Assembly: GCA_018262195.1 (NCBI GenBank) | Contig: JAGTRS010000008.1 | Coordinates: forward strand, 1-64,000 | Length of the DNA: 64,000 nucleotides | Reading direction: 5' to 3' | From: Pseudomonadota bacterium | Lineage (GTDB): Bacteria; Pseudomonadota; Gammaproteobacteria; Burkholderiales; Rhodocyclaceae | Shown here: piece by piece, positions 45,385-55,767 of the stretch | How positions within the stretch are numbered: the first letter of the stretch is position 1 | Layout: each line of letters begins with the position of its first letter | Translations under genes and position numbers: made by a program | The notes under the pieces: generated by a model | Seen by the model: only the letters and a program-made list of their open reading frames with translations | What the model was told of the DNA's origin: nothing | Databases searched by the model: none

Positions 45385-45807
45385 ATGAAAAAAGTCCTCG
45401 TTACTCTTGTCCTGGGTTGTTTCTGGGCATTGCAGGCCAATGCCGATACCGCGTCCGAGTTATTGGTCACGGTCAATTCCGCTAATCCGCAGACGCAAGG
45501 CATGGCGCTGGTTCTGGCCACCCAGGCCATGGAACAGAAAGTCGGCGTCCGTGTTCTCTTGTGCAGCGAAGGCGGCCAGCTTGCCGTCAAGGGGAAAGAG
45601 TCGGCTGTTCTCAAACCACGGAATGTCACGCCGAATCAGATGCTTCAGGGCCTGATGAAAGCCGGTGCGAAAGTTGAGGTTTGCGCCCTGTTCCTGCCGA
45701 ACAGCGATTTGAAGCCGGCTGATCTGATCGATGGTGTAGGCGTCGCCAAGCCGGCGGATATCGCAGCCTATCTGTTGCAAGGCAATGTCAAGACGCTGAC
45801 CTACTGA
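45385..45807 (+). CDS. Exported DsrE-like protein
   Basis: A 140-residue protein with a signal peptide (cleavage near ANADT at 19-23) and a DsrE/DsrF-like alpha/beta domain (LLVTVNSANPQTQGMALVLATQAM, VGVRVLLCSEGGQLAV, GAKVEVCALFLPN). Two cysteines lie at positions where DsrE proteins carry persulfide. Cytoplasmic DsrE moves sulfur; an exported one is usually of unknown role. It lies 124 bp after the secretion operon, so probably has its own promoter. Confidence 0.83.
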   Translation: MKKVLVTLVLGCFWALQANADTASELLVTVNSANPQTQGMALVLATQAMEQKVGVRVLLCSEGGQLAVKGKESAVLKPRNVTPNQMLQGLMKAGAKVEVCALFLPNSDLKPADLIDGVGVAKPADIAAYLLQGNVKTLTY

Positions 45808-46113
45808 AAGTCCGTCAGGTTTGCCTGGATGGCCGTGGCCGCCTGAGTGTCGGTTCAAGACAGAGCGGTTCGGCCTCCGGGGGGCATCTACTACAGCGAC
45901 CGAGGTGACAGCTATTTGCGCCAGGATTGTGGAGAGGATTCGAGCTGTCTGATTTTCTTGATCTGACAGCTATCTCGGCAAGGGAGTGATGACGATAATC
46001 GGCGGGTCTTCATTGTTGGCCAAGCTACTGATTCGGTTACTGTGGCGGATTGAACTCAAGCCCGAAACAAACTGTAACGACTGATTTGGCACGGTAAGGC
46101 TAAACTTCCGTCC
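45808..46113. other. Intergenic control region before the TolC-MacAB operon
   Basis: A 306-bp gap without coding frame. It holds GACAGCTAT twice in direct order (45907-45915 and 45965-45973) and AGCTGTC inverted at 45943-45949, so two dyads AGCTGTC/GACAGCT can form. These look like regulator half-sites for the exporter operon, or a weak hairpin terminator for the DsrE gene. Confidence 0.45.
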
Positions 46114-47502
46114 ATGCGATTTTTACCCTGCTTTTTCCTGTTGAGTGCTGCCAGCCTGTCGGCATGGGCTGGCGGGCTCAATGATCCGTTTGGTACTGAC
46201 GCCATGGCGCCGCTCAAGCCATCGCCGCAATTGTCGGCGCGGGTCAGCGAGGCGCCATGTGCGACGGCCTTGCCGGCTTCGGCGTTGACGGCGATCGATG
46301 CAGTCGATCTGGCCCTGTGCAACCATCCGCAGACGCGGGAAGTCTGGGCTGCTGCTCGCGTTCAGGCGGCACTGGTTGGTGTGGCGAAGGCTGGCTGGCT
46401 GCCGAATCTCGATGCCAGCGCCAGTACGACGCGATTTCAGTATGAGAACAACGCTTACACCAGGAATGCTGCGGCGCTGACGCTGTCCTGGCTGCTGATT
46501 GATTTTGGCCAGCGTTCAGCCAATGTCGAGAATGCCCGGCAACTACTGAATGCCGCGGCGGCGACGCAGGATGCAACGGTGCAATCCCTCTTCCTCGCCG
46601 CGCTGCAGAGCTATTACTCGGCACAGGCGACGCAGGCGGCGGTGATTTCGGCCAACGAGGCAGAGCGTTCGGCGCGGGAAAGCTATCAGGCTGCCAATGC
46701 GCGTTACGAAGTTGGTGTGGCGACACCGGCGGATCGCCTGCAGGCCCAGACGGCGCTGTCGCAGGCGACGCTGAATCGCATCCGGGCCGAGGGCGATGCC
46801 CGCAATGCCTTGGGGGCGCTGGCCAATGCGCTGGGTTTCGCGGCGCAGCAAAGAATTGTCCTGGCCGATCTGCCGGCGGCGCCAGCCGAAGCGGTTTTCC
46901 AGAAGGAAGTCGATGCGCTGATTGCGGAGGCGCAGTCCCGTCGTCCTGATCTCAAGGCTGCCGAGGCACAACTGAAGGCGGCTGAAGCCAGTGTCGATCT
47001 GGCCCGTGCGCAGGGCCGGCCAACGATTTCACTGGGGGCAGGCCCAAGCTGGCAGGATTCAGCCGGCGTGATCACGCAGGGCGGCAGCGTCGGCCTGACG
47101 CTGAATGTGCCGATTTTCTCCGGTTTCGACACGACTTACCGGGTCCGTTCGGCGGCAGCGCAGGCTGATGTTCGTGCTGCCCAGCGCGACCGGATCAGGA
47201 ACCAGATTGCCCTCGATGTCTGGAAGGCCTACCAGAGCCTGACGACGGCGACGCAAAGCCTGAAGACGACGGCTGATCTGGTCGCCAGTGCCGAACAGTC
47301 GGAGCGCGTCGCGCTAGGCCGCTACAAGGCCGGCGTTGGCACTGTGCTCGATCTGCTGGTGGCGCAAAGCGCGCTGGCCAGCGCCCGGCTGCAACGGATA
47401 CAGGCCCAACTCGACTGGAATGTTTATCGCGCCACGCTGGCTCAATCGATGGGCGCGCTCGATTACACGCTGCTGCAAGCGGCAGCGGAAGGAAGACCAT
47501 GA
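46114..47502 (+). CDS. TolC family outer membrane efflux protein
   Basis: A 462-residue TolC-type channel. Signal peptide (cleavage near AWAGG), then two homologous halves of long coiled coils and barrel strands (SWLLIDFGQRSANVENARQLL, NVPIFSGFDTTYRVRSAAAQA), each with the usual EAxxRRPDLKAAE-type motif. It overlaps the MacA gene by 4 bp, so the three exporter parts are made together. Confidence 0.9.
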   Translation: MRFLPCFFLLSAASLSAWAGGLNDPFGTDAMAPLKPSPQLSARVSEAPCATALPASALTAIDAVDLALCNHPQTREVWAAARVQAALVGVAKAGWLPNLDASASTTRFQYENNAYTRNAAALTLSWLLIDFGQRSANVENARQLLNAAAATQDATVQSLFLAALQSYYSAQATQAAVISANEAERSARESYQAANARYEVGVATPADRLQAQTALSQATLNRIRAEGDARNALGALANALGFAAQQRIVLADLPAAPAEAVFQKEVDALIAEAQSRRPDLKAAEAQLKAAEASVDLARAQGRPTISLGAGPSWQDSAGVITQGGSVGLTLNVPIFSGFDTTYRVRSAAAQADVRAAQRDRIRNQIALDVWKAYQSLTTATQSLKTTADLVASAEQSERVALGRYKAGVGTVLDLLVAQSALASARLQRIQAQLDWNVYRATLAQSMGALDYTLLQAAAEGRP

Positions 47503-48743
47503 AACGACTTGGCAAGATTTTGATTGGCGTCACCGTGGCGGCCGGGCTGATCGGTGGCGGCATCTGGTATTTCAAGCAGCGCAGCGCGCAGAACCCGGAA
47601 ACCCGCTACAAGATGAGCACGGTCGAAAAGGGCGATGTGACGCAGACGGTGTCGGCCAACGGCACGCTCAATCCGGTAGTACTGATCAGCGTTGGTACGC
47701 AGGTGTCGGGTACGGTGAAGAAGCTCTACGTCGATTTCAACGACAAGGTGAAGAAGGGCCAGCCGCTGCTCGAACTCGACGATGCGCTGGTCTCGGCCAC
47801 CGAGCGGCAGAGTGCGGCGAGCGTGGTCAATGCCCAGGCGACGCTGGAACTGGCGCAGGCCAACGAGGCGCGCATGAAGGCCTTGCTGGCCCAGGAATAT
47901 GTCTCTAAGCAGGAATACGATCAGTCCAGCCAGGCACTGAAGTCGGCCCGGGCTCAGGTCGCGTTGGCCAAGGCACAGAACGAGCGCGACCGGGCCAACC
48001 TTAATTTCACGGTGATCCGCTCGCCGGTGGATGGGGTGGTGATCGACCGGGTGGTCGATCTCGGCCAGACGGTGGCGGCCAGCTTCCAGACGCCGACGCT
48101 GATCAAGATCGCCCAGGATCTGTCGGAAATGCGTATCGACACCAGCTTTGCCGAGGCCGACATTGGTGGCATTCGCGAAGGGCAGAAGGCGCGTTTCACG
48201 GTCGATGCTTTCCCGAACCGCAATTTCGTCGGCGATGTGCAGCAGATCCGCCTGAATCCGACCAATCAGCAGAATGTGGTGACCTACAACGTTCGCATCA
48301 ACGTCTCGAATCCGGAGCAGGTGCTGCTGCCGGGGATGACGGCCTACGTCAATATCGGCGTACAGAAGCGTGAGGGCGCCTTGCTGGTGCCGAATGCGGC
48401 GCTGCGTTTCAAGCCGGCTGATGCGGCCGAGAAGAAGGCTGAAAATGGCCAGAAACCGGCAGCTGCAGGCATGTCCGGCATGGCTCCGGGTATGGGGGCC
48501 GGTGCCGATGGCGCTGCGGCCAAGGCCGGTGGCGGCAAGGGCAAGAAGCGCGATGGCCAGAGCGGCACGGTGTACATCCTGTCCGGTGACGAAATCAAGC
48601 CGGTCGCCATCCAGCTCGGCATCACCGACAACCGCAATACCGAGGTGGTCGGCGGCGAGCTGAAGGAGGGCGATCGCGTGATCACCGGCGAAAACATCAA
48701 CGGCGTCAAGCCGCCGTCCAGCGTCGGCATGCGGATGTTCTGA
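47499..48743 (+). CDS. macA: MacA-like periplasmic adaptor (HlyD family)
   Basis: A 414-residue membrane-fusion protein with one N-terminal membrane helix (about 5-23), lipoyl halves (VSVGTQVSGTVKKLYVDFNDKVKKG near 63-90 and VIRSPVDGVVIDRVVDLGQTV), a coiled hairpin between, and beta-barrel domain. A Gly/Ala/Lys-rich low-complexity insert (AAGMSGMAPGMGAGADGAAAK) lies near 325-350 in the last domain, unusual for MacA. Stop and start overlap with the ATPase by 1 bp. Confidence 0.9.
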   Translation: MKRLGKILIGVTVAAGLIGGGIWYFKQRSAQNPETRYKMSTVEKGDVTQTVSANGTLNPVVLISVGTQVSGTVKKLYVDFNDKVKKGQPLLELDDALVSATERQSAASVVNAQATLELAQANEARMKALLAQEYVSKQEYDQSSQALKSARAQVALAKAQNERDRANLNFTVIRSPVDGVVIDRVVDLGQTVAASFQTPTLIKIAQDLSEMRIDTSFAEADIGGIREGQKARFTVDAFPNRNFVGDVQQIRLNPTNQQNVVTYNVRINVSNPEQVLLPGMTAYVNIGVQKREGALLVPNAALRFKPADAAEKKAENGQKPAAAGMSGMAPGMGAGADGAAAKAGGGKGKKRDGQSGTVYILSGDEIKPVAIQLGITDNRNTEVVGGELKEGDRVITGENINGVKPPSSVGMRMF

Positions 48744-49444
48744 TGGCTGAGTCGGTCATCCGGGTGGTCGGCCTGGGCAAATCCTATGAAACGGCGGCCG
48801 GGTTGTTCCCGGCCCTGAAGGGCGTCGACCTCGAAATCCAACCGGGCGAATACCTTGCCATCATGGGCCCATCCGGTTCCGGCAAGTCCACCTTCATGAA
48901 CCTGCTCGGCTGCCTCGATACGCCGACGCTGGGCGACTATTTTCTGGCTGGGCAGAACGTTGCCCACATGGACAAGGACGCCCTGGCCATCCTGCGCAAC
49001 CGGACGCTGGGCTTTGTCTTCCAGGGCTTCAACTTGCTGCCGCGGATGAGCCTGCAGGACAACGTGGCCCTGCCGCTGGTCTACGCCGGTTTCGACAAGG
49101 AGGCGCGGCGGGCCAAGGCGCGCGAGCTGCTCGGCAAGGTCGGCCTCGGCCAGTATGCTGAGTCGCTGCCCAACCGCATTTCTGGCGGCCAGCAACAGCG
49201 CGTGGCGATTGCCCGGGCGCTGGTCAATTCCCCGCGCCTGATCCTCGCCGACGAGCCGACCGGCAACCTCGACAGCCACACCAGCGAGGAAATCATGCGT
49301 CTGTTCGACAACCTGAACGCCGAGGGAATCACCATTGTGCTCGTCACGCACGAGCCGGATATCGCGGCGCACGCCAAGCGGCAGGTCAAGTTCCTCGATG
49401 GCCAGATCGTCAGTGATCACCTGACGGAGCACGCGGTAGCATGA
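48743..49444 (+). CDS. MacB-like ABC transporter ATPase
   Basis: A 233-residue ABC ATPase of the LolD/MacB class: Walker [20 protein letters not shown]-loop [12 protein letters not shown], signature [15 protein letters not shown], Walker [13 protein letters not shown] and H-loop LVTHEPDIA. In E. coli MacB this domain is fused to the permease; here they are separate genes, split by a repeat copy. Confidence 0.93.
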   Translation: MAESVIRVVGLGKSYETAAGLFPALKGVDLEIQPGEYLAIMGPSGSGKSTFMNLLGCLDTPTLGDYFLAGQNVAHMDKDALAILRNRTLGFVFQGFNLLPRMSLQDNVALPLVYAGFDKEARRAKARELLGKVGLGQYAESLPNRISGGQQQRVAIARALVNSPRLILADEPTGNLDSHTSEEIMRLFDNLNAEGITIVLVTHEPDIAAHAKRQVKFLDGQIVSDHLTEHAVA

Positions 49445-49453
49445 GGACGAACA

Positions 49454-49490
49454 TTTTATTTTTGGCCGTTTTTTCCGGTCGACCGTGGCA
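49454..49490 (+). repeat. Dispersed intergenic repeat, copy 5
   Basis: TTTTATTTTTGGCCGTTT followed by TTTCCGGTCGACCGTGGC, a good copy in plus orientation. It sits inside the exporter operon between the ATPase and permease genes; the centre is a full palindrome here (CGGTCGACCG). Confidence 0.72.
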
Positions 49491-49502
49491 GGTAGTTTCG
49501 CC

Positions 49503-50722
<1,220 letters not shown>

Positions 50723-50723
<1 letters not shown>

Positions 50724-50961
50724 TCCTTGGAACCTCAGTTGACCGCTTGTCCATCCTTGATCAATTGCATGAACGCTGGCTTTTCTGCCTTTGAAGCGAT
50801 TCACCCACTGGGTGGCAGCGCTACGCGACCGCTGGCACGTCTGGCCGGGCGCCCGGCTTTGTCGCTCCTCCTTGCAGGCACGAGCCTGCCGCGTCGTCGC
50901 TTTGCGCCGGACACCACGCCCAGGCGCACCATCAGCCGCGTCCAACTGAGGTTTCAAGGAT
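50723..50961. mobile_element. MITE-like element with 17-19 bp terminal inverted repeats
   Basis: ATCCTTGGAACCTCAGTTG at 50723-50741 is matched at 50943-50961 by the reverse complement ATCCTTGAAACCTCAGTTG (one mismatch in 19). The 200-bp interior holds no transposase and no good frame, and the element begins at the last base of the permease stop codon. The GAGG in its right end is positioned as ribosome site for the next gene. Confidence 0.6.
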
Positions 50962-52219
50962 GAAAACAACGCGTCGCCAGTTTCTGCTGGCTGCCGGGCT
51001 GTTGCCACTGCTTGGCACCAGCCGGGCGGCAAGTCGCCGCGTCATCGTGGTCGGCGGTGGCTGGGGCGGCTTATCGACAGCTCGCCATCTGCGCGCCTTG
51101 GCGCCTGATCTTGAGGTCGTACTGATCGACCGCCAGCCGGCCTTCGTGTCGTTCGCCCTGAGCAACCGCTGGCTGGTCGATGTCGGTGCCCCGGCGCCGG
51201 AGCGCCACGAATACGCCTCCCTCGCGGCGCGCTGGGGCTATCGTTTCGTGCAGGCCGATGTCAGTGCCATTGACCGCGCTGCTGGCTTTGTCGTCGCCGG
51301 CAACGAGCGGCTGGCTTACGACTGGCTGGTGATTGCGCCTGGCATTCGTGAAAACTACGCGGCGTGGCAGGTCGAAGATCCGGCGCTGGTGGCGGAACTG
51401 CGTCGTCGTTACTCAGGGGCGATGCTCAACGGTGCCGATTTGGTGTCCCTGAAGCAACGGCTGGCCGGGTTCAAAGGCGGTGACCTGCTGATGAACATTC
51501 CGCCCGCACCTTATCGCTGCCCGCCGGCTCCTTATGAGCGGGCGATGCTGATCGCCTGGTGGCTGAAAACGCAGAAGATTCCGGGCAAGCTGATCATCGC
51601 CGACCCCAACCCGATGATGCCGGCCTTTCGCTCGATTCTGCTCGACCGTTTCAAGGACCAGATCACCTACCTCGATCACGCGAAAATTCGCCAGATCGAC
51701 CCGGTACGGAAGGCGGTCAGTACCGATATCGACGACATCCGCTTCGATGCAGCCTTGTTGAGCCCGCCGCAACAGGCGGCCGATCTGATCTGGCAGGCCG
51801 GCCTGATCCGCACCGAAGAGGGTGGCCAGCCCAGCGGCTGGGCGGCGCAGGGGGCGGTCGATTTTCGCAGTCCGGTCGATGAACGGGTGTTCATCATTGG
51901 CGACGCGACCGGCATGGTGTCACCGGCCTTTGGCCTCTATCCCAAGACCGGGCATGTCGCCAACCGCATGGGCCTGGCAGTCGCCCAACAGATTGCGGCA
52001 CAGGCCACCGGCCGTGCATTCCCCTCCTTGTTGCCGGAGAGCGTTTGCCATGTTCTGTCCAGCATCGAACCGGATGAGCAGACACGGATCGATACCAGTT
52101 ACCGCCAGCGCGGCGATGGCTTCCTGCTCCAGCAGGTCAAGCAGACGAAAAATCCCAATCCGGCCGGCGAGGATGTCGCCTGGGCCGAGGCGATGTATCG
52201 GGATTTCCTGCGGGACTGA
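50960..52219 (+). CDS. FccB-like periplasmic flavoprotein (second copy)
   Basis: A 419-residue FAD-dependent pyridine nucleotide-disulfide-type oxidoreductase with Tat leader (TTRRQFLLAAGLLPL). Rossmann motif VIVVGGGWGGLSTARHL is near 28-44. YRCPPAPYERAM keeps the first FCSD cysteine region, but the partner Cys of ITNSAC has no clear counterpart beyond SVCHVLSS, so chemistry may differ from FccB at 35.5 kb. GDATGMVSPAFGLYPKTGHVANR is the second FAD motif. No cytochrome subunit is adjacent. Confidence 0.86.
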   Translation: MKTTRRQFLLAAGLLPLLGTSRAASRRVIVVGGGWGGLSTARHLRALAPDLEVVLIDRQPAFVSFALSNRWLVDVGAPAPERHEYASLAARWGYRFVQADVSAIDRAAGFVVAGNERLAYDWLVIAPGIRENYAAWQVEDPALVAELRRRYSGAMLNGADLVSLKQRLAGFKGGDLLMNIPPAPYRCPPAPYERAMLIAWWLKTQKIPGKLIIADPNPMMPAFRSILLDRFKDQITYLDHAKIRQIDPVRKAVSTDIDDIRFDAALLSPPQQAADLIWQAGLIRTEEGGQPSGWAAQGAVDFRSPVDERVFIIGDATGMVSPAFGLYPKTGHVANRMGLAVAQQIAAQATGRAFPSLLPESVCHVLSSIEPDEQTRIDTSYRQRGDGFLLQQVKQTKNPNPAGEDVAWAEAMYRDFLRD

Positions 52220-52232
52220 GTAGAGCCCCGGT

Positions 52233-52736
52233 TCAGTGCCGGGCGTAGGTTGAAGTCTTGCCGCCCTTTTTCACCAGCAGCGTTTCGTAGAACTCGCGGC
52301 GCACGCGTGGGGTGGCGGTGCTGTCCTTGTCGAGCATCGTGCAGGCCGTTTCGCAGGTCGGGCTGGAAAATTCGCGACCGGGGGCGCCGAGCGGCAGACC
52401 GGGTACGGCCAGGCCAAGGGCCTTCGGTTTCTCGGTCAGCAGTTCCTTGATCTGGTCGGCGTGCACGTGGCCTTCGATGAAATAGCCGGCCACCGTGGCG
52501 CTGGGGATGGCTTCGAGATCCTTCGGCACCTTCAGACGGCGCTTGACGGTGTCCATGTCATCGGTTTGCGTGACCTTGACCGTAAAGCCGTTCTGGCGCA
52601 GGTGCTCGGCCCAGTCGATGCAGGCAAGGCAGACGGTCGGCATGTAGACCTCGATGGTCGGCAAGGCTGCCGGCTGGGTGGCCAGAGTGCTGCCGGAAAG
52701 CAGTGCGGCAACGAGCAGGGCCGCGGCTTTCAGCAT
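52233..52736 (-). CDS. DUF411-like metal-binding exported protein
   Basis: A 167-residue protein with signal peptide and a DUF411-type thioredoxin-like domain (IEVYMPTVCLACIDWAEHLRQNGFTVKV), with the metal or redox pair CLAC where most members have CGCC. GYFIEGHVHADQIKELL is the usual second motif. The C-terminal 50 residues carry a further CETAC pair. Start at 52736 overlaps the ankyrin gene by 7 bp. DUF411 proteins are often near copper genes. Confidence 0.8.
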   Translation of the reverse strand: MLKAAALLVAALLSGSTLATQPAALPTIEVYMPTVCLACIDWAEHLRQNGFTVKVTQTDDMDTVKRRLKVPKDLEAIPSATVAGYFIEGHVHADQIKELLTEKPKALGLAVPGLPLGAPGREFSSPTCETACTMLDKDSTATPRVRREFYETLLVKKGGKTSTYARH

Positions 52737-53203
52737 GGCTTGCCGGCCTTGCAGCCCTTGAGCACCCACAGCGAGATCACCCCGGCCGCTTCGTCGGCCT
52801 TGACCTTGCGGGCCATCGATCCGGGGTCGCGGCCGTTGTCGGTCTTGGCCAGTGGGTCAGCGCCGGCTTCGAGCATAAGCTGGGTGTTTTTCGGGCGGCT
52901 GGAATAGGCCGCCATGTGCAGAGGCGTCGCGCCGTCATTGTCACGGGCATTGACATCGGCGCCGGCGGCAATCAATGCCTTCATGGCGGAGGTATCGGGA
53001 TTGGTGGCGGCCAGATGCAACGGCGTCGAGCCCAGGGCTGTCCGGACATCGCGTTGTTTCGGATCGGCCTTGAGCAAGCGGCGGACATCGTCGCCGCTGC
53101 CTTCGCGCGCGGCATCATGGATCGGCCGGTCGTAGCTGGTTACCTCGGCGAATCCGGGCAAGGCGAGGCTGGCAAGGAACAGCAAGGTGAGCAGGCGTTT
53201 CAT
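52730..53203 (-). CDS. Exported ankyrin-repeat protein
   Basis: A 157-residue protein with signal peptide (MKRLLTLLFLASLALPGFA) and about three ankyrin repeats (IHDAAREGSGDDVRRLLKA, TPLHLAATNPDTSAMKALIAAGADVNARD, TPLHMAAYSSRP). Periplasmic ankyrin proteins are known partners of catalases and cytochromes in other bacteria. ATG at 53203 rather than TTG at 53206. First of a two-gene unit with DUF411. Confidence 0.86.
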   Translation of the reverse strand: MKRLLTLLFLASLALPGFAEVTSYDRPIHDAAREGSGDDVRRLLKADPKQRDVRTALGSTPLHLAATNPDTSAMKALIAAGADVNARDNDGATPLHMAAYSSRPKNTQLMLEAGADPLAKTDNGRDPGSMARKVKADEAAGVISLWVLKGCKAGKPC

Positions 53204-53310
53204 CAAAGGGCATCCCGGAATAGGTAATTGGGCGGATTGTCACGGTTAGCGAATGTGACCACATTGATCTGCGCTAGTTTCAGTTTTTGCTAATGCGAGG
53301 CCGCGCGACA

Positions 53311-53346
53311 CCCAGAAGAAAACGCCCTGCCGACAGGGCAGGGCGT
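53311..53346 (-). terminator. Terminator of kup
   Basis: Read on the minus strand, ACGCCCTGCC pairs with GGCAGGGCGT over a 5-nt loop and is followed by TTTTCTTCT. It lies 20 bp after the kup stop codon. Confidence 0.85.
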
Positions 53347-53366
53347 CGAGCTGCGTTCGGTGATGA

Positions 53367-55232
53367 TCAGATAACCAGTTGCGTGCCCAGTTCGACCACA
53401 CGGTTGGTCGGAATATGGAAGAAGTCGCTGGCGCTGGTGGCGTTCTTCGACATGATGGCGAAGAGCCGGGCGCGTAGCGGCATCATGCCGCGTGACATCG
53501 AAGGAACGATGGTTTCGCGCGACAGATAGAAGGTGGTTTCCATCATGTCAAAACGCTCGCCGAAACGCTTGCATTGCTCAAGAGCGCCTGGGACATCCGG
53601 GCTTTCCATGAAACCGTAGCGAATGATCAGGCGTTTGAAACCCTTGCTCATGTCGTGCATGTAGATGCGCTCCATCTCATTCACGTGTGGCGTCTGCATC
53701 GTCTGCACGGTCACCAGTACGACGCGTTCATGCAACACCTGATTGTGCTTGAGGTTATGCAGCAGGGCGGGGGGGACGCCATCCTTGGCGCTGGTCATGA
53801 ACACGGCTGTGCCATAAATGCGATGGACATCGTTAATTGACTGCAGGAAGTCATCCATCGGGATGCTCTGCTTGGCCATTTCTTCGGACACCATGCGCCG
53901 ACCGCGCCGCCAGGTGGTCAGCACGGTGAAGGAGACAATACCCATGGCCAGCGGGAACCAGCCACCTTCGGGAATCTTGATCGCATTGGCCGCGAAGAAG
54001 GCAATGTCGACGAGGAGCAGCGAGCCGGCGACGAGGACGACGAGCAGCTTGTTCCACTTCCACATCAGTATCATGACGAAGGCGACGAGGATGGTGTCGA
54101 TCAACATCGTGCCGGTGACGGCGATGCCGTAAGCGGCAGCGAGGTTGGAGGAATTCTTGAAGCCAATGACGAGGGCGATGACCGCCAGGTAGAGCGACCA
54201 GTTGGTGAAAGGCACGTAGATCTGGCCTTCTTCCATGCCTGAGGTGTGGATGATCTGCATGCGCGGCAGCAGGCCCATCTGGATTGACTGGCGGGCGACC
54301 GAGAAGGCGCCGGAAATGACCGCCTGCGAGGCGATGACCGTCGCTGCCGTGGCCAGACCGACCATCGGGATCAGCGCCCAGTCGGGAGCGAGGTGGTAGA
54401 AGGGGCTGGCGATCGCTTCCGGTTCGACCAGCAGCAGGGCGCCCTGGCCAAAATAATTGAGGACCAGTGCCGGCATCACGAAGCCGAACCAGGCGAGACG
54501 AATCGGGAAGCGACCAAAGTGGCCCATGTCGGTGTACAGCGCTTCACCGCCGGTCACGGCGAGAACGACCGAGCCGAGCGCCAGGAAGGCGAGGCCGGTA
54601 TGCTCGGCAATGAAAACGATCGCAAAAAGCGGATTGAGGGCGAGCAGAACGGCCGGGTTATGGGCAATTTGCATCAGGCCGAGAATGGCCAGAATGCCGA
54701 ACCAGGCCACCATCACCGGGCCGAACAGTTTGCCAACGGCGCCGGTGCCGTGCTTCTGGATGAAGAACAGCCCGGTCAGGATGCCCAGTGTGAGTGGAAT
54801 CACATAAGGTTTCAGCGTCGGGGCAATGATTTCCAGACCCTCGACCGCGGAGAGCACCGAAATGGCCGGGGTGATCATGCTGTCGCCGTAGAACAGGGCA
54901 GCAGCGAAGATGCCAAGCAGCGTGACGATCCACGCCAGACGCGGGTTCTTGGCGCGTTCGGTGACCAGTGCCAGCAGGGCAAGCGAGCCGCCTTCGCCAC
55001 GGTTGTCGGCGCGCATGATGATGGCGACGTACTTGATCGTGACCAGCACGATAATCGCCCAGAAGACCAGCGACAACACGCCAAGAATGTTTTCCGGGGT
55101 GACCGGGATGGGATGGTGGCCATTGAAGATTTCCTTCAAGGCATAAAGCGGGCTGGTACCGATGTCGCCGAAGACGACTCCGATGGCAGCGACCGTGATG
55201 GCCGGCAAGGCTTGCTTGTTATGTGACGACAT
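53367..55232 (-). CDS. kup: Kup/Trk-type potassium uptake protein
   Basis: A 621-residue K+/H+ symporter of the KUP/HAK/KT family. Twelve hydrophobic helices occupy about 10-445, opening with [22 protein letters not shown], the family signature; a 170-residue cytosolic domain follows. [18 protein letters not shown] is the second signature. Alone on its strand with its own terminator. Confidence 0.95.
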   Translation of the reverse strand: MSSHNKQALPAITVAAIGVVFGDIGTSPLYALKEIFNGHHPIPVTPENILGVLSLVFWAIIVLVTIKYVAIIMRADNRGEGGSLALLALVTERAKNPRLAWIVTLLGIFAAALFYGDSMITPAISVLSAVEGLEIIAPTLKPYVIPLTLGILTGLFFIQKHGTGAVGKLFGPVMVAWFGILAILGLMQIAHNPAVLLALNPLFAIVFIAEHTGLAFLALGSVVLAVTGGEALYTDMGHFGRFPIRLAWFGFVMPALVLNYFGQGALLLVEPEAIASPFYHLAPDWALIPMVGLATAATVIASQAVISGAFSVARQSIQMGLLPRMQIIHTSGMEEGQIYVPFTNWSLYLAVIALVIGFKNSSNLAAAYGIAVTGTMLIDTILVAFVMILMWKWNKLLVVLVAGSLLLVDIAFFAANAIKIPEGGWFPLAMGIVSFTVLTTWRRGRRMVSEEMAKQSIPMDDFLQSINDVHRIYGTAVFMTSAKDGVPPALLHNLKHNQVLHERVVLVTVQTMQTPHVNEMERIYMHDMSKGFKRLIIRYGFMESPDVPGALEQCKRFGERFDMMETTFYLSRETIVPSMSRGMMPLRARLFAIMSKNATSASDFFHIPTNRVVELGTQLVI

Positions 55233-55392
55233 CTATTCCCCTAATGCGCCAGTGGCGCCAATTTTGTGCTGCTGCTTGCCTGGCCGCGCCATTCTGTCGG
55301 GAGCGTGTTCTGGCAAGCCCGCCAATCTAGCACTTTGCACTCACCTTTGGTATAGATGCAGGCATGGTCGGTCGTGTCGCAAGGAGCGAAAA

Positions 55393-55671
55393 ATGGCAGA
55401 AATCAGACGTCATCTGGTGGTTGAGGGCAGGGTCCAGGGGGTGGGGTATCGCTGGTCCATGGTTGAGCAGGCGAGAAAGCTTGGCGTTGTCGGGTGGGTG
55501 CGCAACCTGGCCGACGGCCGGGTAGAGGCGATGGCGGTCGGTGAAGAAATGGCCGTGCTCGAACTGGTCAATTGGGCACAGCGCGGGCCCAGCCATGCCG
55601 TTGTGCAACAGGTCAATATCGCCATGGGCGACGGCGATTTTCAGAGCTTCGAGCAGCTGGCGAACGGTTGA
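55393..55671 (+). CDS. acyP: Acylphosphatase
   Basis: A 92-residue acylphosphatase. The catalytic signature [20 protein letters not shown] contains the phosphate-binding loop and Arg; [18 protein letters not shown] carries the second conserved region with Asn. AAGGAG precedes the ATG at 55393. It hydrolyses acyl phosphates; physiological role is unsettled. Confidence 0.95.
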   Translation: MAEIRRHLVVEGRVQGVGYRWSMVEQARKLGVVGWVRNLADGRVEAMAVGEEMAVLELVNWAQRGPSHAVVQQVNIAMGDGDFQSFEQLANG

Positions 55672-55703
55672 ATGCGAATGCTATGACCATGGAAGCAATG
55701 GAT

Positions 55704-55750
55704 GGCCATACGGTCAACCGAGAAAATTGGCCAGAATTGAAATCCGGAAT
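55704..55750 (-). repeat. Dispersed intergenic repeat, copy 6
   Basis: On the minus strand reads ATTCCGGATTTCAATTCTGG then CCAATTTTCTCGGTTGACCG, a near-full-length copy in the convergent gap between acyP and the reductase gene. Confidence 0.78.
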
Positions 55751-55767
55751 AGGTCGCTGAAGGGCAA

